Shown here: piece after piece, positions 1 to 10,065 of the stretch
How the letters are laid out: every line of letters begins with the position of its first letter
Position numbering within the stretch: the stretch's first letter is position 1
Assembly (NCBI RefSeq): GCF_947623445.1
Contig: NC_135240.1
Location: forward strand, 9,982,001-10,046,000
Length of the DNA stretch: 64,000 bases
Source of the DNA: Clavelina lepadiformis
Taxonomy: Eukaryota; Chordata; Ascidiacea; Aplousobranchia; Clavelinidae
Direction: 5' to 3'
Notes under the pieces: generated by a model
Told to the model about the DNA's origin: nothing
The model's database searches: none
What the model saw: the letters and a program-made list of their open reading frames with translations, nothing else
Program-made: the position numbers and the translations under genes

Positions 1-1106
1 ATTGGTCTATAAATTCTTTTTCCATTTTGTTCCATGACTGGTGAAAGTTGGGTGACAATTTCATATGGTGGTAAATGAAGACCAACTTGAGTGACATTTG
101 CGGCATTTTTCCGTGACTCTTTCAACAAACTTGTCTTGTTGCCTTTCAGAGATGTTTTGGACACTTTGAGCTGGGCTTGTTTTTGTAATTTCTCACGACG
201 AACTTGAAGTTTCATACTTGGAATCAAGCCAGCTCTTGCAGGCACAATTTTTTCATTAGTATTATTGCTCGTGTCTACTTTGTATGCCTGCCACCAAGAC
301 TTGTCAACTTTTGATACAACACGCAAAATCTCATTAGGAAAAAATTGCAAGCCAGCTTCTCTGCATGGAATCAAATTATCGTTTTGTGGCTGAAAAGTAA
401 AGCGTGTTTTCACATGCAGTATTACTTCATTTGAGTCTTCTTCTCTTTCACCAGGAATAAGCCTCAAGGTTAAAGGCCCAGTAAATCCAGCCAGAATTTT
501 TATGACATCAGAGGGTTTTTTGTCTTTAGTTTTCACCCCATTGATTTCCACAATAGTATCATTGATGTGGATTAACCCACTGCGATCTGCAGCTCCACCT
601 TTAAGGATTCTTGCAATTATAATGTTTCCAGTAGTTTCATCATCAACAATGGTTGCACCCAATGGCTCATCACTTTTGACCAATCGCACTACTTTCATCG
701 TCTCTTCTTCTTTTTCGTCTTCTATGCTGTAGTCATCCACTGAAACATCTGTAAGTTGCGGTTCGCCAAAATCATTGTTAGCTATTTTATCATGAGCCAC
801 AAGCAGAGAAATGAGATGATGTGAGTTATGAAATAACGTAGCCAAGACGGAGAGTATATCATTGCTTGGATGATTCTCATGCAACTTTTGCACATCATCA
901 ACCAACTCCAATGCATTACGAGCTTCAACATCATTTGGAATTTCTTTCTGAAGTTTGTTATGAAGCTGCAGCAAATTGATCAAATCTGTATTGTGCAAAA
1001 GCTGACCAAGATGCTCAGCATCACTGCTCTCATCCTCTCCTCCACTAATCCTCTGTTTGAGTTGTTCTAGCGTATGAAAAATATCAGTGGTATCCTCTTG
1101 ATCCAT
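1..1106 (-). CDS. MAGUK p55 (MPP)-type scaffold protein, N-terminal part, runs off the window
   Basis: The frame is open from the ATG at 1104-1106 to the window edge: 368 codons plus two bases, with no intron. Residues about 25-115 hold two L27-like helical segments. Residues 137-218 are a PDZ domain with the carboxylate-binding loop PLGATI and the run GGAADRSGLIH. Residues about 228-300 are an SH3 domain with DNLIPCREAGL and WWQA. The linker ends at residue 368, where a guanylate-kinase-like domain should begin outside the window. This order is that of MPP proteins, which organise cell polarity and junction complexes under the membrane. The PDZ reads closest to MPP7/MPP3, but the paralogue is not certain. 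MPP genes normally have many introns, so a 1.1 kb uninterrupted stretch could mean exon fusion or a retrocopy. There are no stops or frameshifts. Confidence 0.88.
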   Translation of the reverse strand, partial: MDQEDTTDIFHTLEQLKQRISGGEDESSDAEHLGQLLHNTDLINLLQLHNKLQKEIPNDVEARNALELVDDVQKLHENHPSNDILSVLATLFHNSHHLISLLVAHDKIANNDFGEPQLTDVSVDDYSIEDEKEEETMKVVRLVKSDEPLGATIVDDETTGNIIIARILKGGAADRSGLIHINDTIVEINGVKTKDKKPSDVIKILAGFTGPLTLRLIPGEREEDSNEVILHVKTRFTFQPQNDNLIPCREAGLQFFPNEILRVVSKVDKSWWQAYKVDTSNNTNEKIVPARAGLIPSMKLQVRREKLQKQAQLKVSKTSLKGNKTSLLKESRKNAANVTQVGLHLPPYEIVTQLSPVMEQNGKRIYRP

Positions 1107-1499
1107 CGTGTCGTACCACAATACTGTTTATTTATTGTTTAACAATATGGAAAACATATGATTTTCTTCAGCTCCGAGGCACCAAACTATGATACAGCAA
1201 AGCAATTTTCAGCAATCACAACTGACTCCAGTAATAACAAAAATGTTAATCACAACAGACAACATTGCTCCACGAAAACTGTTGAAATTAACACAGGTTT
1301 TACTTAGCATGGGATTAAACGTAAGTCCAAAAACGCACTGGTAAAAATTCTAAATTTAATCCAAATTTTCTTCCTTTCTTGCTAACTGTTGAAATGGAAA
1401 TTAAATTAGCTTCCATTACTTATAACCTACTATTTTTATAAATACTGTAAAAATAATACTGTAATACTATAATACTAATAATACTATAATACTGTAATA

Positions 1500-2335
1500 A
1501 CTAGCTATAACTTTTTTTTGACTTTATTTTTATCAAATTTTGACTTTATTTTGACCTAACGAAATTGCTTATTTGTAGAGGCCACAGTTCTTCCTCCAGT
1601 TACCCAAACATAACATTTTGTCGATTTCAGACCCAAACGTAATATTTTGTCGAAATGTCAAGGTGTTTTATGGATTATAAAAAGTGCGTCGTGTTTTTTG
1701 GCGATAGATTTAGGTAGCTTGTGTTATTTTGTCCTTGTGAAAAAGGCACTTTGCCTCGATTTTCTCCGCATGGTAAATTCTAATAAACAACAGATTAAAC
1801 AATTAATCAGAAAAATCTCGACAAATCTGTCTAACTTTTGCTGAAGACGATTTAGCTTGCTTAGGCATTTTTGTAGCCTAATACGGAATGTCAGTAGGCT
1901 ATTCCTAAAATCCAAACTGTTGATCTTCGAAAAGACCACGTTTATGAAGAGGAAGTGTTTTATAAGAATTATTTAAATACGCAACAATGAATAAACAATG
2001 GACAATTTGCGATAAAAGTTACTGCTGATCCAAGTGGGCATTGTGACTTATTTCCTGTTTTTATGGGTTAATATGGTTTAATTGTGTCGCAGTTCCTGAT
2101 TTACAATGCTTCCACGAGAATTTTACAAAAATTACTCTCAAAAAACACAAAAACTTTGTCAAAAGCCATAATTTGACAAATTTTGACTTTATTGAAAATT
2201 TTGACTTTATTTTGACCTATAAACTTCTTAGTAACAATCCCCTAGGTACTGAAAACAACTTTATTCTTTGATTCGTGGTCAGACGAGGTCCTTAAAAAAT
2301 TTTGACTTTATTGACTTTTGCGGGCCCTAGTAATA
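1500..2335. repeat. Decayed repeat with recurring TTTTGACTTTATT motifs
   Basis: The motif TTTTGACTTTATT or close variants occurs at both flanks (about 1515-1560 and 2170-2330) of a roughly 0.6 kb core. On the minus strand the core contains a broken reading that starts MPKQAKSSSAKVRQ and later has a KIEAKCLFHKDK-like segment interrupted by stops. This faintly recalls the zinc-finger start of hAT or CGGBP1-like proteins. I read it as a dead transposon fragment. The ends and family are not established. Confidence 0.3.
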
Positions 2336-3129
2336 ACGTAGAAACTTTTAGACTCCATCTATCTCCTTTACATTGGCAGTCTGTGTTATTTTTTCAATAG
2401 GGAAAAAGGCCATACACAAGTTCGTTATTTGCAAGTATAACATTTTTATGCTTGTAATGCTCTGGTCATAATTTTTTGCAGTGTTTATCTCTCGTTAAAT
2501 TAATGATTTCAGGCTTCAAGTTCATTTCCTCTCCTTAGCCCTCATCTGGCAGGGAGTGATGTGGCGTACAGTGCCACTTTTGTTTTGCAATCAATTATGC
2601 AAGATTAATCGTACGTGGTATGCGCAATTTTCATGTTCGTGGATTCATTAAAAGAGCCTCTTGCATCACCAATAAAGGACGGTTGGATTTTAATTTGCCC
2701 ACTAGTGATAATGGGGAACAGTGCCTTCTCAGAAGTCAGATTAACTATGGAATTCTGCAGCTCAACGGCGGCTTCTCATGTATCGACCTTCATGGATACG
2801 TCACAAATGCATAAATCAGTTTTTGCTATAAATGACTGTTTTTATCACCAGCTATCATATCTTGTCATTCTTTTGTAAAATTATCCTACATCAGACTTAG
2901 ATATGCTATACTTGCAATATGCTATCACATCACATATTTGTCCAAATCAGAAAGTTGCAAACAAATTAAATTAACAAAGCTTTAAAAGATTGTATAAAAC
3001 AGACTTACTGTATATACATCATAAATAAACTGAAAACGCTGCAAATGTAAATGCATCTGTGTTAAATATACCAAATGATAAGCTTACACCAGTTCGAAAA
3101 TGGAGAAATAAACCATTTCCGAGTTATGG

Positions 3130-3515
3130 CCGCCTATCTTTTTGGGTGGCAATATTTATTCGATCGCCTATACTTGACAATGGAAAATGTGGACTAACTT
3201 TGATTTTTTTTAAATTACAAGCGTTCTGGCCATCAGATTGCAAAGATTTCGTTCAGCGATTTTAAATTATCATTGTTATTAGTACTAAATGATAAAACAT
3301 TAACTAGCGATTTGAATCCTATGCACTGGATTTGTTCGATACAATGACTAGATATGTGGTCAGCGAAGCATGCGACATAAAATGCGTAAGGGTTTGCTTG
3401 TCTACATAAGCTAATTTTGTTTTGCACTTCAAGCAAAGTTTAAAATAATCAACTAGAAGTAAATTCAAACTACATCACTACATTCACACGCGCTGCAGAT
3501 ATCAAGCAAACCCTT
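3130..3515. repeat. Dispersed repeat R2, copy 1
   Basis: This stretch matches 19215-19625 along its length. Shared landmarks are AAATTACAAGCGTTCTGG, the GTTTAAAATAATCAACT block and the ATTCAAACGCGCTTC-like end. The two copies are diverged with small indels, and neither has a clear open frame or terminal repeat. The nature of the element is unknown. Confidence 0.65.
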
Positions 3516-3544
3516 GTATCGCATTTTACCTAAGTTAAGTCTTT

Positions 3545-3809
3545 GCATGGCTTAAACCTGGCGATGATTCCACTGCCTCATCGCTTGAGCCACAAGCTTT
3601 TGTGTTCTGTCTGTCACAAACTTTTTATTTTTTTTTATATCATAGTATTGCTTGAATTTAGAACTGCCCACCAGATCCACTGAACAGGAGCAACTGTTGT
3701 CTTGCCCAAGGGCATTACGACAATATAGCACCGCTGGGTATCGAATATGGAACACATGCTCCATTTATTGTGAGGTCAGTGTTCAAACCACTCGGATACC
3801 AAGCTGACA
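3545..3809 (-). repeat. tRNA-derived SINE, copy A (minus orientation)
   Basis: Read on the minus strand, the head carries an A-box-like GGTATCCGAGTGG (3788-3800) and a B-box-like ATTCGATACCCAGC (about 3733-3746), as in RNA polymerase III promoters. Next come a central TGCCCTTGGGCA block, TGCTCCTGTTCAGTGGA and a tail with GCGATGAGG and AGGTTTAAGCCATGC. The same order occurs at 21291-21603, and parts recur at 18.8-19.06 kb and 24.44-24.6 kb. A 70-residue open frame inside it is a by-product. Confidence 0.65.
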
Positions 3810-4792
3810 ATTACATAATTAATAACCAATTTCAGAGTCAAATATGTTTAAGATGAATTTTAAAAAGAGAAGTTAATTAGGCTAATTAGGTTGTCGGAGG
3901 TTTTTAGGATCGCAAAATTTGTGTTGTTGTCGTAGAGCTTGAGATATGCATGCCTGCACTTATCCAAGATAAAATAATTATTATTCATATTTAAATTGCA
4001 CTCAGACATATAAGGGCCTGGTGGCCTTACCCTGTATACAGATATTTATATAATGTTTTGAATGCTTAATGTTCAAAGTTAGTTGTATGTTCTAGCCTTC
4101 TCTTGAGACTAAATTTGAACCGTTTTATGGAGGACACTGCTCGAAAGTCTATTCATAATTACTCAAGCATAGCGTAATCTTTGATGTCCAATAACAGATT
4201 ACACTATATAGGCTACATCATTTTTTGTATAATGTTTTCAATTTAATAGGCTATGGAAAAGATATATGATAAAAATCGGAAGATTGTGACACCATTATTG
4301 CTACAATGAAATTCTTCTGGCCATTTTCTACTATTTCAGAGTTGATAGTAATTATTTTATTCTTGATCAATATAAAAACGTATCTTCCTTTAAATACAAA
4401 TTTAAGTGGTCTATGACTCAAGGTCTACAAATGCACAACAACCAAGGTTGCCAAATCATCACTGTCAGCTAGGATTTTTCCACAAAAAAGCACAACTATT
4501 ATTCTTAGAAGTCTCAATTTCTTAAAACACAAAATTCAATTTTCACAATTATTTTAAAAAACTTCTGAAATTTTTGATCAAAACATTAAACACTACTACG
4601 AACAACTATTGTGACGAGTAAACCTGAAAAGCGATTTTGAAAAAAAAAAAATTTAAAAAGATCACAAAATTGAATACAAAGCTGACTAAATTGAGAACAA
4701 AACCGAAACCCCCCAAAAAAGGCACAACCATACTTTGTACATGAACTACATATAATACAGAAGCAAGTGACTATATTACCGCAGGTAGGTCA

Positions 4793-4935
4793 CATAGCCC
4801 ATTGTTAAAGACAGACGGTTAGGAGAATAGTTATGCAAAAGCCGATTTTGGCAAAACAAGTGTTTAGTTGAACTAACATTTAGATCAGAACGTAGATTTG
4901 GGTTAGTATGTTATAACATTTCAGATAGATTAACA
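4793..4935. repeat. Dispersed repeat R4, copy 1
   Basis: The block around GTTAAAGACAGACGGTTAGG, ATGCAAAAGCCGATTTT and GGGTTAGTATGTTATAACAT recurs, diverged, at 5862-5990 and 23545-23700 and in inverted form near 16920-17060. No coding potential or terminal repeats are visible. Confidence 0.5.
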
Positions 4936-5380
4936 TGTATAATAACTGTAAAATTAGTTCCTAACAAACGATTTTCCCGATAAAATAGTAACATACAAAA
5001 GAATGCTAAAACTGCAAAATTGATTCTAAGAAATACAGTAATGACTTGAAAAATAAAAAAGCCAATTCGCATAAATACCAAATAATGAAAATTAGCCTAC
5101 TATTTCACAAAGCAAAGTTAAAACTCAAACTAGACTAGCGCTAGGGCGAGGCCTATTACCCGATAAGCCTAGAAGTCCGTAGAAGGTGAAATTTTCATTT
5201 TCACAACAGGTGTACATTATTTCAAGTTAAACGCAACTTACTAGGCCTAGATGTTAAAATTCCGGACATTAGAGCACTTTTTAGAATTATTTCTTGACAC
5301 AGATTTCAACACAGAAATTCCGGACGTATGGTAAACCTATCTATACACATTCTGACTACAAATTAGTTACACATTAAATA

Positions 5381-5602
5381 CACTAGAGCAGGGCTTCCCA
5401 AACTGGGGGTCGCGACCCCGCAAGGGGTCGCGTAACGAACTTCAGGGGTCGCAGAGCGTATACCAATTTTACACGAAGTACTGCATATACTACTTATCAA
5501 TGCACTGCACTGCTTATTAATTTAAACGTGAAGGGTCGCGGAAAACTTCGGAAGTTTGAAAGGGGTCGCGAGCAAAAAAGTTTGGGAAGCCCTGCACTAG
5601 AG
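5381..5602. mobile_element. hAT-type MITE with perfect 8 bp target duplication
   Basis: The element proper is 5389-5594 (206 bp). Its ends are inverted repeats: it begins CAGGGCTTCCCAAACT and ends AGTTTGGGAAGCCCTG. It is flanked on both sides by the identical 8 bp CACTAGAG. The interior has GGGGTCGCG-type subterminal repeats in both orientations and no open frame. An 8 bp duplication with CAGGG ends is typical of hAT elements. The duplication has TA at its centre, the pattern described for the Buster branch. Confidence 0.9.
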
Positions 5603-5861
5603 TGACTAGACCTCTACATCTCGAATCGCCAATGGCGATTGTAGTCTGTGCGACAGTGGCGCAAAAAATTATGTGGCTCAAATGCGGCGCACTTTTGGTT
5701 TAGATGCGCCACGTTTGTGTTTGTGCCACGCAATTAAATATTTGAGTCAAAAACGTGGCTCAAATGCGCCAAACGTGTGGTTCAACTACGCCACGTATGT
5801 GCCTCAGATGCGCCTGGTGTCTGGTTTTGTTAAATTTTTTGAAATGGCTATTTCACTGTAT

Positions 5862-5990
5862 GTGGGTGACGCGGCCTGTGAAAGATAGACGATTAGGTTA
5901 GGAGAATATATGCAAAAAGCTATTCTGCTGTTTAAGATTTTATTGAAGTAAGATTTAGGTTAAGTTTAAGTTACTATGATGTAAAGAAAT
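5862..5990. repeat. Dispersed repeat R4, copy 2
   Basis: It contains GATTAGGTTAGGAGAATATA, ATGCAAAAAGCTATT and AAGATTTTATTGAAGTAAGA, matching the copies at 4793-4935 and 23545-23700. Just upstream (5640-5840), the motif ATGCGCC(A)CGT recurs several times within 200 bp, which gives an unusually CG-rich patch for this window. Confidence 0.45.
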
Positions 5991-6013
5991 TTTTATATCG
6001 TTGATGCTATATC

Positions 6014-6032
6014 GGGGGGGGGGGGGGGGGGG
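6014..6032. repeat. G homopolymer, 19 bases
   Basis: This is an uninterrupted run of 19 G in otherwise AT-rich DNA. It could form a G-quadruplex, and its true length is uncertain because sequencing miscalls such runs. Confidence 0.9.
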
Positions 6033-7069
6033 ATGAATAAGCGTGAAACCTTAAGTAACTCCGACAAATCTGACTCTTGAAGGGGTGTGCTCATCCCAGC
6101 TTTACAGACGGTTACAATACTATACTGGTGCGATACAGAAATGTGACTCGAGTCAAACTCAAACCGTCGTTCATTCAGTGATGCAAGAGTTGGTGTTAGG
6201 TAGAAACTTGGATTATTTTACAGAATCCGGAAGTACGAAAAACGAGCATACCGTACCACATAGCATACCACACTGATTACAGCTGTTACGTAACTGTTTA
6301 CAAAGAAAAACTTGTGGCACTGCACGCCACAATGCTATCATGTTGTTTTTACTCAAGCGATTGACTCAGGTTACTAAAAACTACGCGCACAGTTAACGAA
6401 AGGTATGCGTTACAGCAGACTACTTGCTAGGGAATGCAATTTAGTGTTTACATGTTTATATTTAGTGTTTAATATGAAGACTACCGATTCCTCCAATAAA
6501 CTTCTGGTTGTGCTCTATGTGCTACGACAATTTTGCATCAAAGACCGTAGAAAAATGAAACACTGTACAACAACTGTCTTAACTTTGCTGTGCCCGATGT
6601 TTACAGCATTTCCATTTGTATGACAGTTTTGTTTTATTTGCATGTATGTTTAAGGTAAAATGCCAGCAGCTCACATACCGGCAGCGTACAAGCACAAATT
6701 AAAGGCAACCAATAATACAGATTTTCATGGGCCCATAGCCTAGCCTAATTAATTTAGCTTATGCTTCTTGAACGCCTACTGTTCATGCATTTAAATTACT
6801 CAGTACAACGTTAGAAACAAAAAGAAATAAAGTCCATTTTTCTGGGATTTAGGATAGGCCAATAGGTGCAATTTTGTGGACACTAGGTTAGGCTATCACA
6901 ATACAATGATAATAATCAAAATAATTTTTGTTGTCGGACGTAAGCCTAGCCACCCAGGTTGTAAATTATGATGTTTTAAGCCTTTCAAGATAAGGTAGAA
7001 CTTAAAGTAATGTTTTAATGTTAAAAAATATTATCAGATTATTGCGTTTGTAGCCTAGTCCTATTAAAA

Positions 7070-9065
7070 ATGTCTGGTAATTATTACTTTGCTATTGCTG
7101 GTCACCATGATAATCCTGTTTTTGAAATGGAATTTAATTCTCATTCAAGGTCAAGTGATTCAAAGGTAAAATTAACAATACTATTACTAAATAATAATAA
7201 TTAATGAACTCATATGTACAGTTACTTGCAAGAGTTAGATATTTACAAATATTAAGCAATATTGTGTAATGTGTCTTTTCACACAAAGAGGGATGATCAT
7301 CGACATTTGAATCAGTTTATTGCACATGCTGCACTTGACCTGGTGGATGAACACATGTGGAACACAAATGCTATGTTTCTAAAAATTGTTGATAAATTTA
7401 ATGAATGGTAAGAACAATATGTCTATGGAATATTTAGCTATTGTACTTAACCCTAGAACTACCGGAAAATCGTTATAACTAGAACGACTGGATCGGTCAA
7501 TTGACCGGTAGAGAAGGATAGCGGTGTTTGCAGGTGTTGCTAAGGTAATTTAGCTCATTTGTGATTTATCAGCAAGCATCTAGCATCAAGCTGCATCTAG
7601 ACAATGGCCTTAGGCAGCATTTTTCAATCTGTTGGATATAATTTGCTGGAATTCATTTTTGATAGCCAAAGATATCGGCATGGCGCATTGCAGCAGGCGC
7701 GACTTTCTTTTGCAATGCAAGTTGCTGCATTGTCTAAGAGAAAGAGAACCACTTGCAAACTGCATCATAAAAACAAAACTTGAACGCAGTGCAGCAACTG
7801 TACAATAGATGTGTGTGGATCATGCTTGCTTGCCATCACAACACTAAGTCCTAAGGTTCAAGGACATACTGGCGTCGGCAAAAATGCGTCCAAAAATTTG
7901 AGTACATCTGCAAAAACACCTTTCTGTTTTGATTTTATTAGTCTACGAACGAAACGTGTAGCTAAGCCACAATGACTATTCTTGTTCCATACAATCGTCC
8001 TTTTTGCCCTCTTTACGTTGACTGATCCTTTTTCTGAAATTTTCTTTCTTCTCAAATTGTTATGTGTAAATATTAAGGTTTGCAAGAAAATTTTATCCAT
8101 TATTTTCATTTATCGGTCAATTGACCGGTGTGGTTGTTCTAGGTATATTTACGATTTTTTTCGGAGGTTTTTGGATACAACGAAATTATCTTTGTAAAGC
8201 ACGTAGTTCATACCTAACTCGAGGATTAGCCGTAATATCAGCCGAACATATGCTCATTTGCAGATAATATTGTTTTAAAAAATGCCGTACCGGTCAATTG
8301 ACCGGTATGGTAATTCTAGGGTTAATAACTATAAATTAAGACTTGGTTTGCAACGCCCTAGACTGGAAAGTTTGCTGTTTTTGTGTGAGAAATCCCGCAC
8401 AAGATAAAATAATAGCCATTATATGCACATTTTGTTTTTATACCGCCGGTGAGTGTGAGTTTCCATAAAATAACGTAGGACTCAGTCTTGTATAAAATGC
8501 ACCTGTTGTTTGTATGAAAAATAAGAAGAAAAAATATGTCAAATGCAAATGTGGCTGTCCAGTAAAACCAACATCTGAGTGTTCTGATGTTATATCTGGC
8601 CCACCACTTGGAAATAGGCATGAGTGGCAGAATATTGCAATCAGTGTGACCTATATTGGGACATTATGTGCAAGTTAAACTTTTTCAACAGTTTTTCTGC
8701 TGGCTATGTTGGCAGAAATCAGTCATAACATCAATTTTGAATATGTCTGAAAAATGACCTTCTTTACATAATATGTTATTAGGTGTGTCTCTGCGTTTGT
8801 AACAGCGAGTAGGATGAGGTTTATCATATTGCATAACATCAGGAATGAGGATGGTATAAAGGCATTTTTTAATGATGTGTATGAAGTCTATATAAAGGTA
8901 TATATTTCTTTCACACAAACAAGTGTAACAGACATGAATCGTCATTGACCCTTTTTTATATTTCAGTATTCAATGAACCCGTTTTACGAATTAAACACGC
9001 CTATCAAGTCTAGTGCATTTGAGAGAAAAGTGCAGTTTTATGCTAAAAGGCATCTCACTGGTTGA
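7070..9065 (+). CDS. TRAPPC2: TRAPPC2 (sedlin), TRAPP vesicle-tethering complex subunit
   Basis: Four exons join in phase: 7070-7165, 7289-7407, 8783-8897 and 8967-9065, giving 142 residues (human sedlin has 140). The protein starts [20 protein letters not shown] and contains [16 protein letters not shown], then [13 protein letters not shown], and ends FYAKRHLTG. These match the longin-fold sedlin family along its full length. TRAPPC2 is a small core subunit of the TRAPP complexes, which act as Rab exchange factors in ER-Golgi traffic. Acceptor and donor dinucleotides are AG/GT throughout. Intron 2 is about 1.4 kb, mostly because it holds a piggyBac-type remnant. The gene is tail to tail with the NDUFA4-family gene, with 373 bp between stop codons. 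Confidence 0.95.
7447..8325. mobile_element. piggyBac-type element remnant in TRAPPC2 intron 2
   Basis: Both edges are TTAA, the piggyBac target site (7447-7450 and 8322-8325). The left end reads TTAACCCTAGAACTACCGG and the right end, reversed, reads TTAACCCTAGAATTACC. A 14-16 bp palindrome containing CGGTCAATTGACCG occurs three times: near 7493-7508, 8113-8128 and 8289-8306. Between 7730 and 7850 on the plus strand, a broken frame spaces cysteines and histidines as C-x2-H...C-x2-C...VCGSC. This resembles the cysteine-rich C-terminal finger of piggyBac transposases, with an in-frame stop. The rest of the transposase is missing, so the copy is not autonomous. Confidence 0.8.
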
Positions 9066-9438
9066 TACATCGGAAAAAGCAATCCACGCACTTAAGTAAT
9101 GTGGAAAGATGTTACTTCATCCCACTTCAGTGAGTGGTTGGGCATCAGAAACTCGTCAAGTGTTCATTGATTTAACGTAAATATATGAAAAAGCTATATA
9201 ATTGCTTGGCAACTTTTTCTTAAGAATTGCATCTTAGTTTATTTTTGTCGCTCTTTTCTTACATGATACAACAAAGAATTCTGTCGAAATTTTACAAGGT
9301 CTTTATTTGAAATTTCAGTGTTTTAATATGACAATGACCTATGTAAGTTATTAGTAGATTTGACTGACTCACTATTCTTCTCGAAAATGATATATAATAC
9401 AATATAAGAAAACAAATATCAATACAAGTTTTCGATGT

Positions 9439-10065
9439 TCAGTGGTGGGGCTTATCTCTGTTCCAGTCACGACCTTCGTAGATTTCCTGACGAAGAGCTT
9501 CGACAGGAAAGTCATGTTGGTAGCATGGTTTTGAAATGCTTGTTACAAATAGCTGCAATAGTTAAGAGTGTGCAGTTGAAAAAATATGTTACTAAAGACA
9601 TTTACTAAAATTATTGGCTTAGAGCACGCATGTCTGGATAAAACACACCAAGCAACTTATAGGTTTGCAGGTGATTGTAATTATTGAGAGATAAAACTTA
9701 CTTTCTGTTGAACTTTGGTTGGGTCAATTTTGTCATGTGGAATAGGGTTCCACCATCGGTTGTATCTGAATATTACACATTAATTAAAAGCACATCCGAT
9801 GCATTCCATAACAGAAATAAAAAATGTTCTATACATACGACACATCAGCCTTTGATACTGAGGTGTATATCATAATCCCACTAGCCAAAGCTGCACCTAT
9901 ACCATAACTAACTGCCAGTGGTGCCAACTGAAAAGTAAATGGACATCATTATTAAGCATAATAACTAATTGCATAAAAATTAATATTATATTGCCTGTTG
10001 ATACTTACTGCCATGTGAGATTTCATTTGAGCCTGCAAATTACGAACTACATTCATAAAGGCCAT
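9439..10065 (-). CDS. NDUFA4-family small mitochondrial protein (NDUFA4/NMES1-like)
   Basis: Four minus-strand exons join in phase: 10009-10065, 9839-9927, 9702-9765 and 9439-9552, giving 107 residues. After a short N-terminus (MAFMNVVRNLQAQMKSHM) comes one hydrophobic segment, LAPLAVSYGIGAALASGIMI. Then follows KADVSYNRWWNPIPHDKIDP and KVQQKLFVTS. Position by position this fits the NDUFA4/C15orf48 pattern (PLxxF...G, then D-V-x-x-R-x-N-P-x-P-W-x-x-xxP and Q-K). Members are single-span inner-membrane proteins linked to cytochrome c oxidase. The C-terminus runs longer than in NDUFA4 and ends GRDWNRDKPHH. An AATAAA on this strand lies at 9302-9307. Family assignment is from motif alignment by eye. 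Confidence 0.75.

Larger units (their letters stand above)
1107..7069. other. Repeat-rich intergenic region between the MPP-type gene and TRAPPC2
   Basis: I find no supported gene here. It lies between two divergently transcribed genes, so both promoters should be in it. It contains TTTTGACTTTATT motifs (1.5-2.3 kb), one copy of a dispersed repeat (3130-3515), a tRNA-derived SINE (3545-3809), copies of a GTTAGGAGAATA-type repeat near 4.8 and 5.9 kb, a hAT MITE (5389-5594) and a 19-base G run. Short open frames such as those at 2615-2878 and 5673-5888 show no recognisable family and overlap repeats. Confidence 0.7.

Noticed and set aside
5673..5888. 71-codon frame rich in Arg and Cys
   Set aside because: It is produced by local repeats of ATGCGCCACGT-like sequence and has no homology I know.
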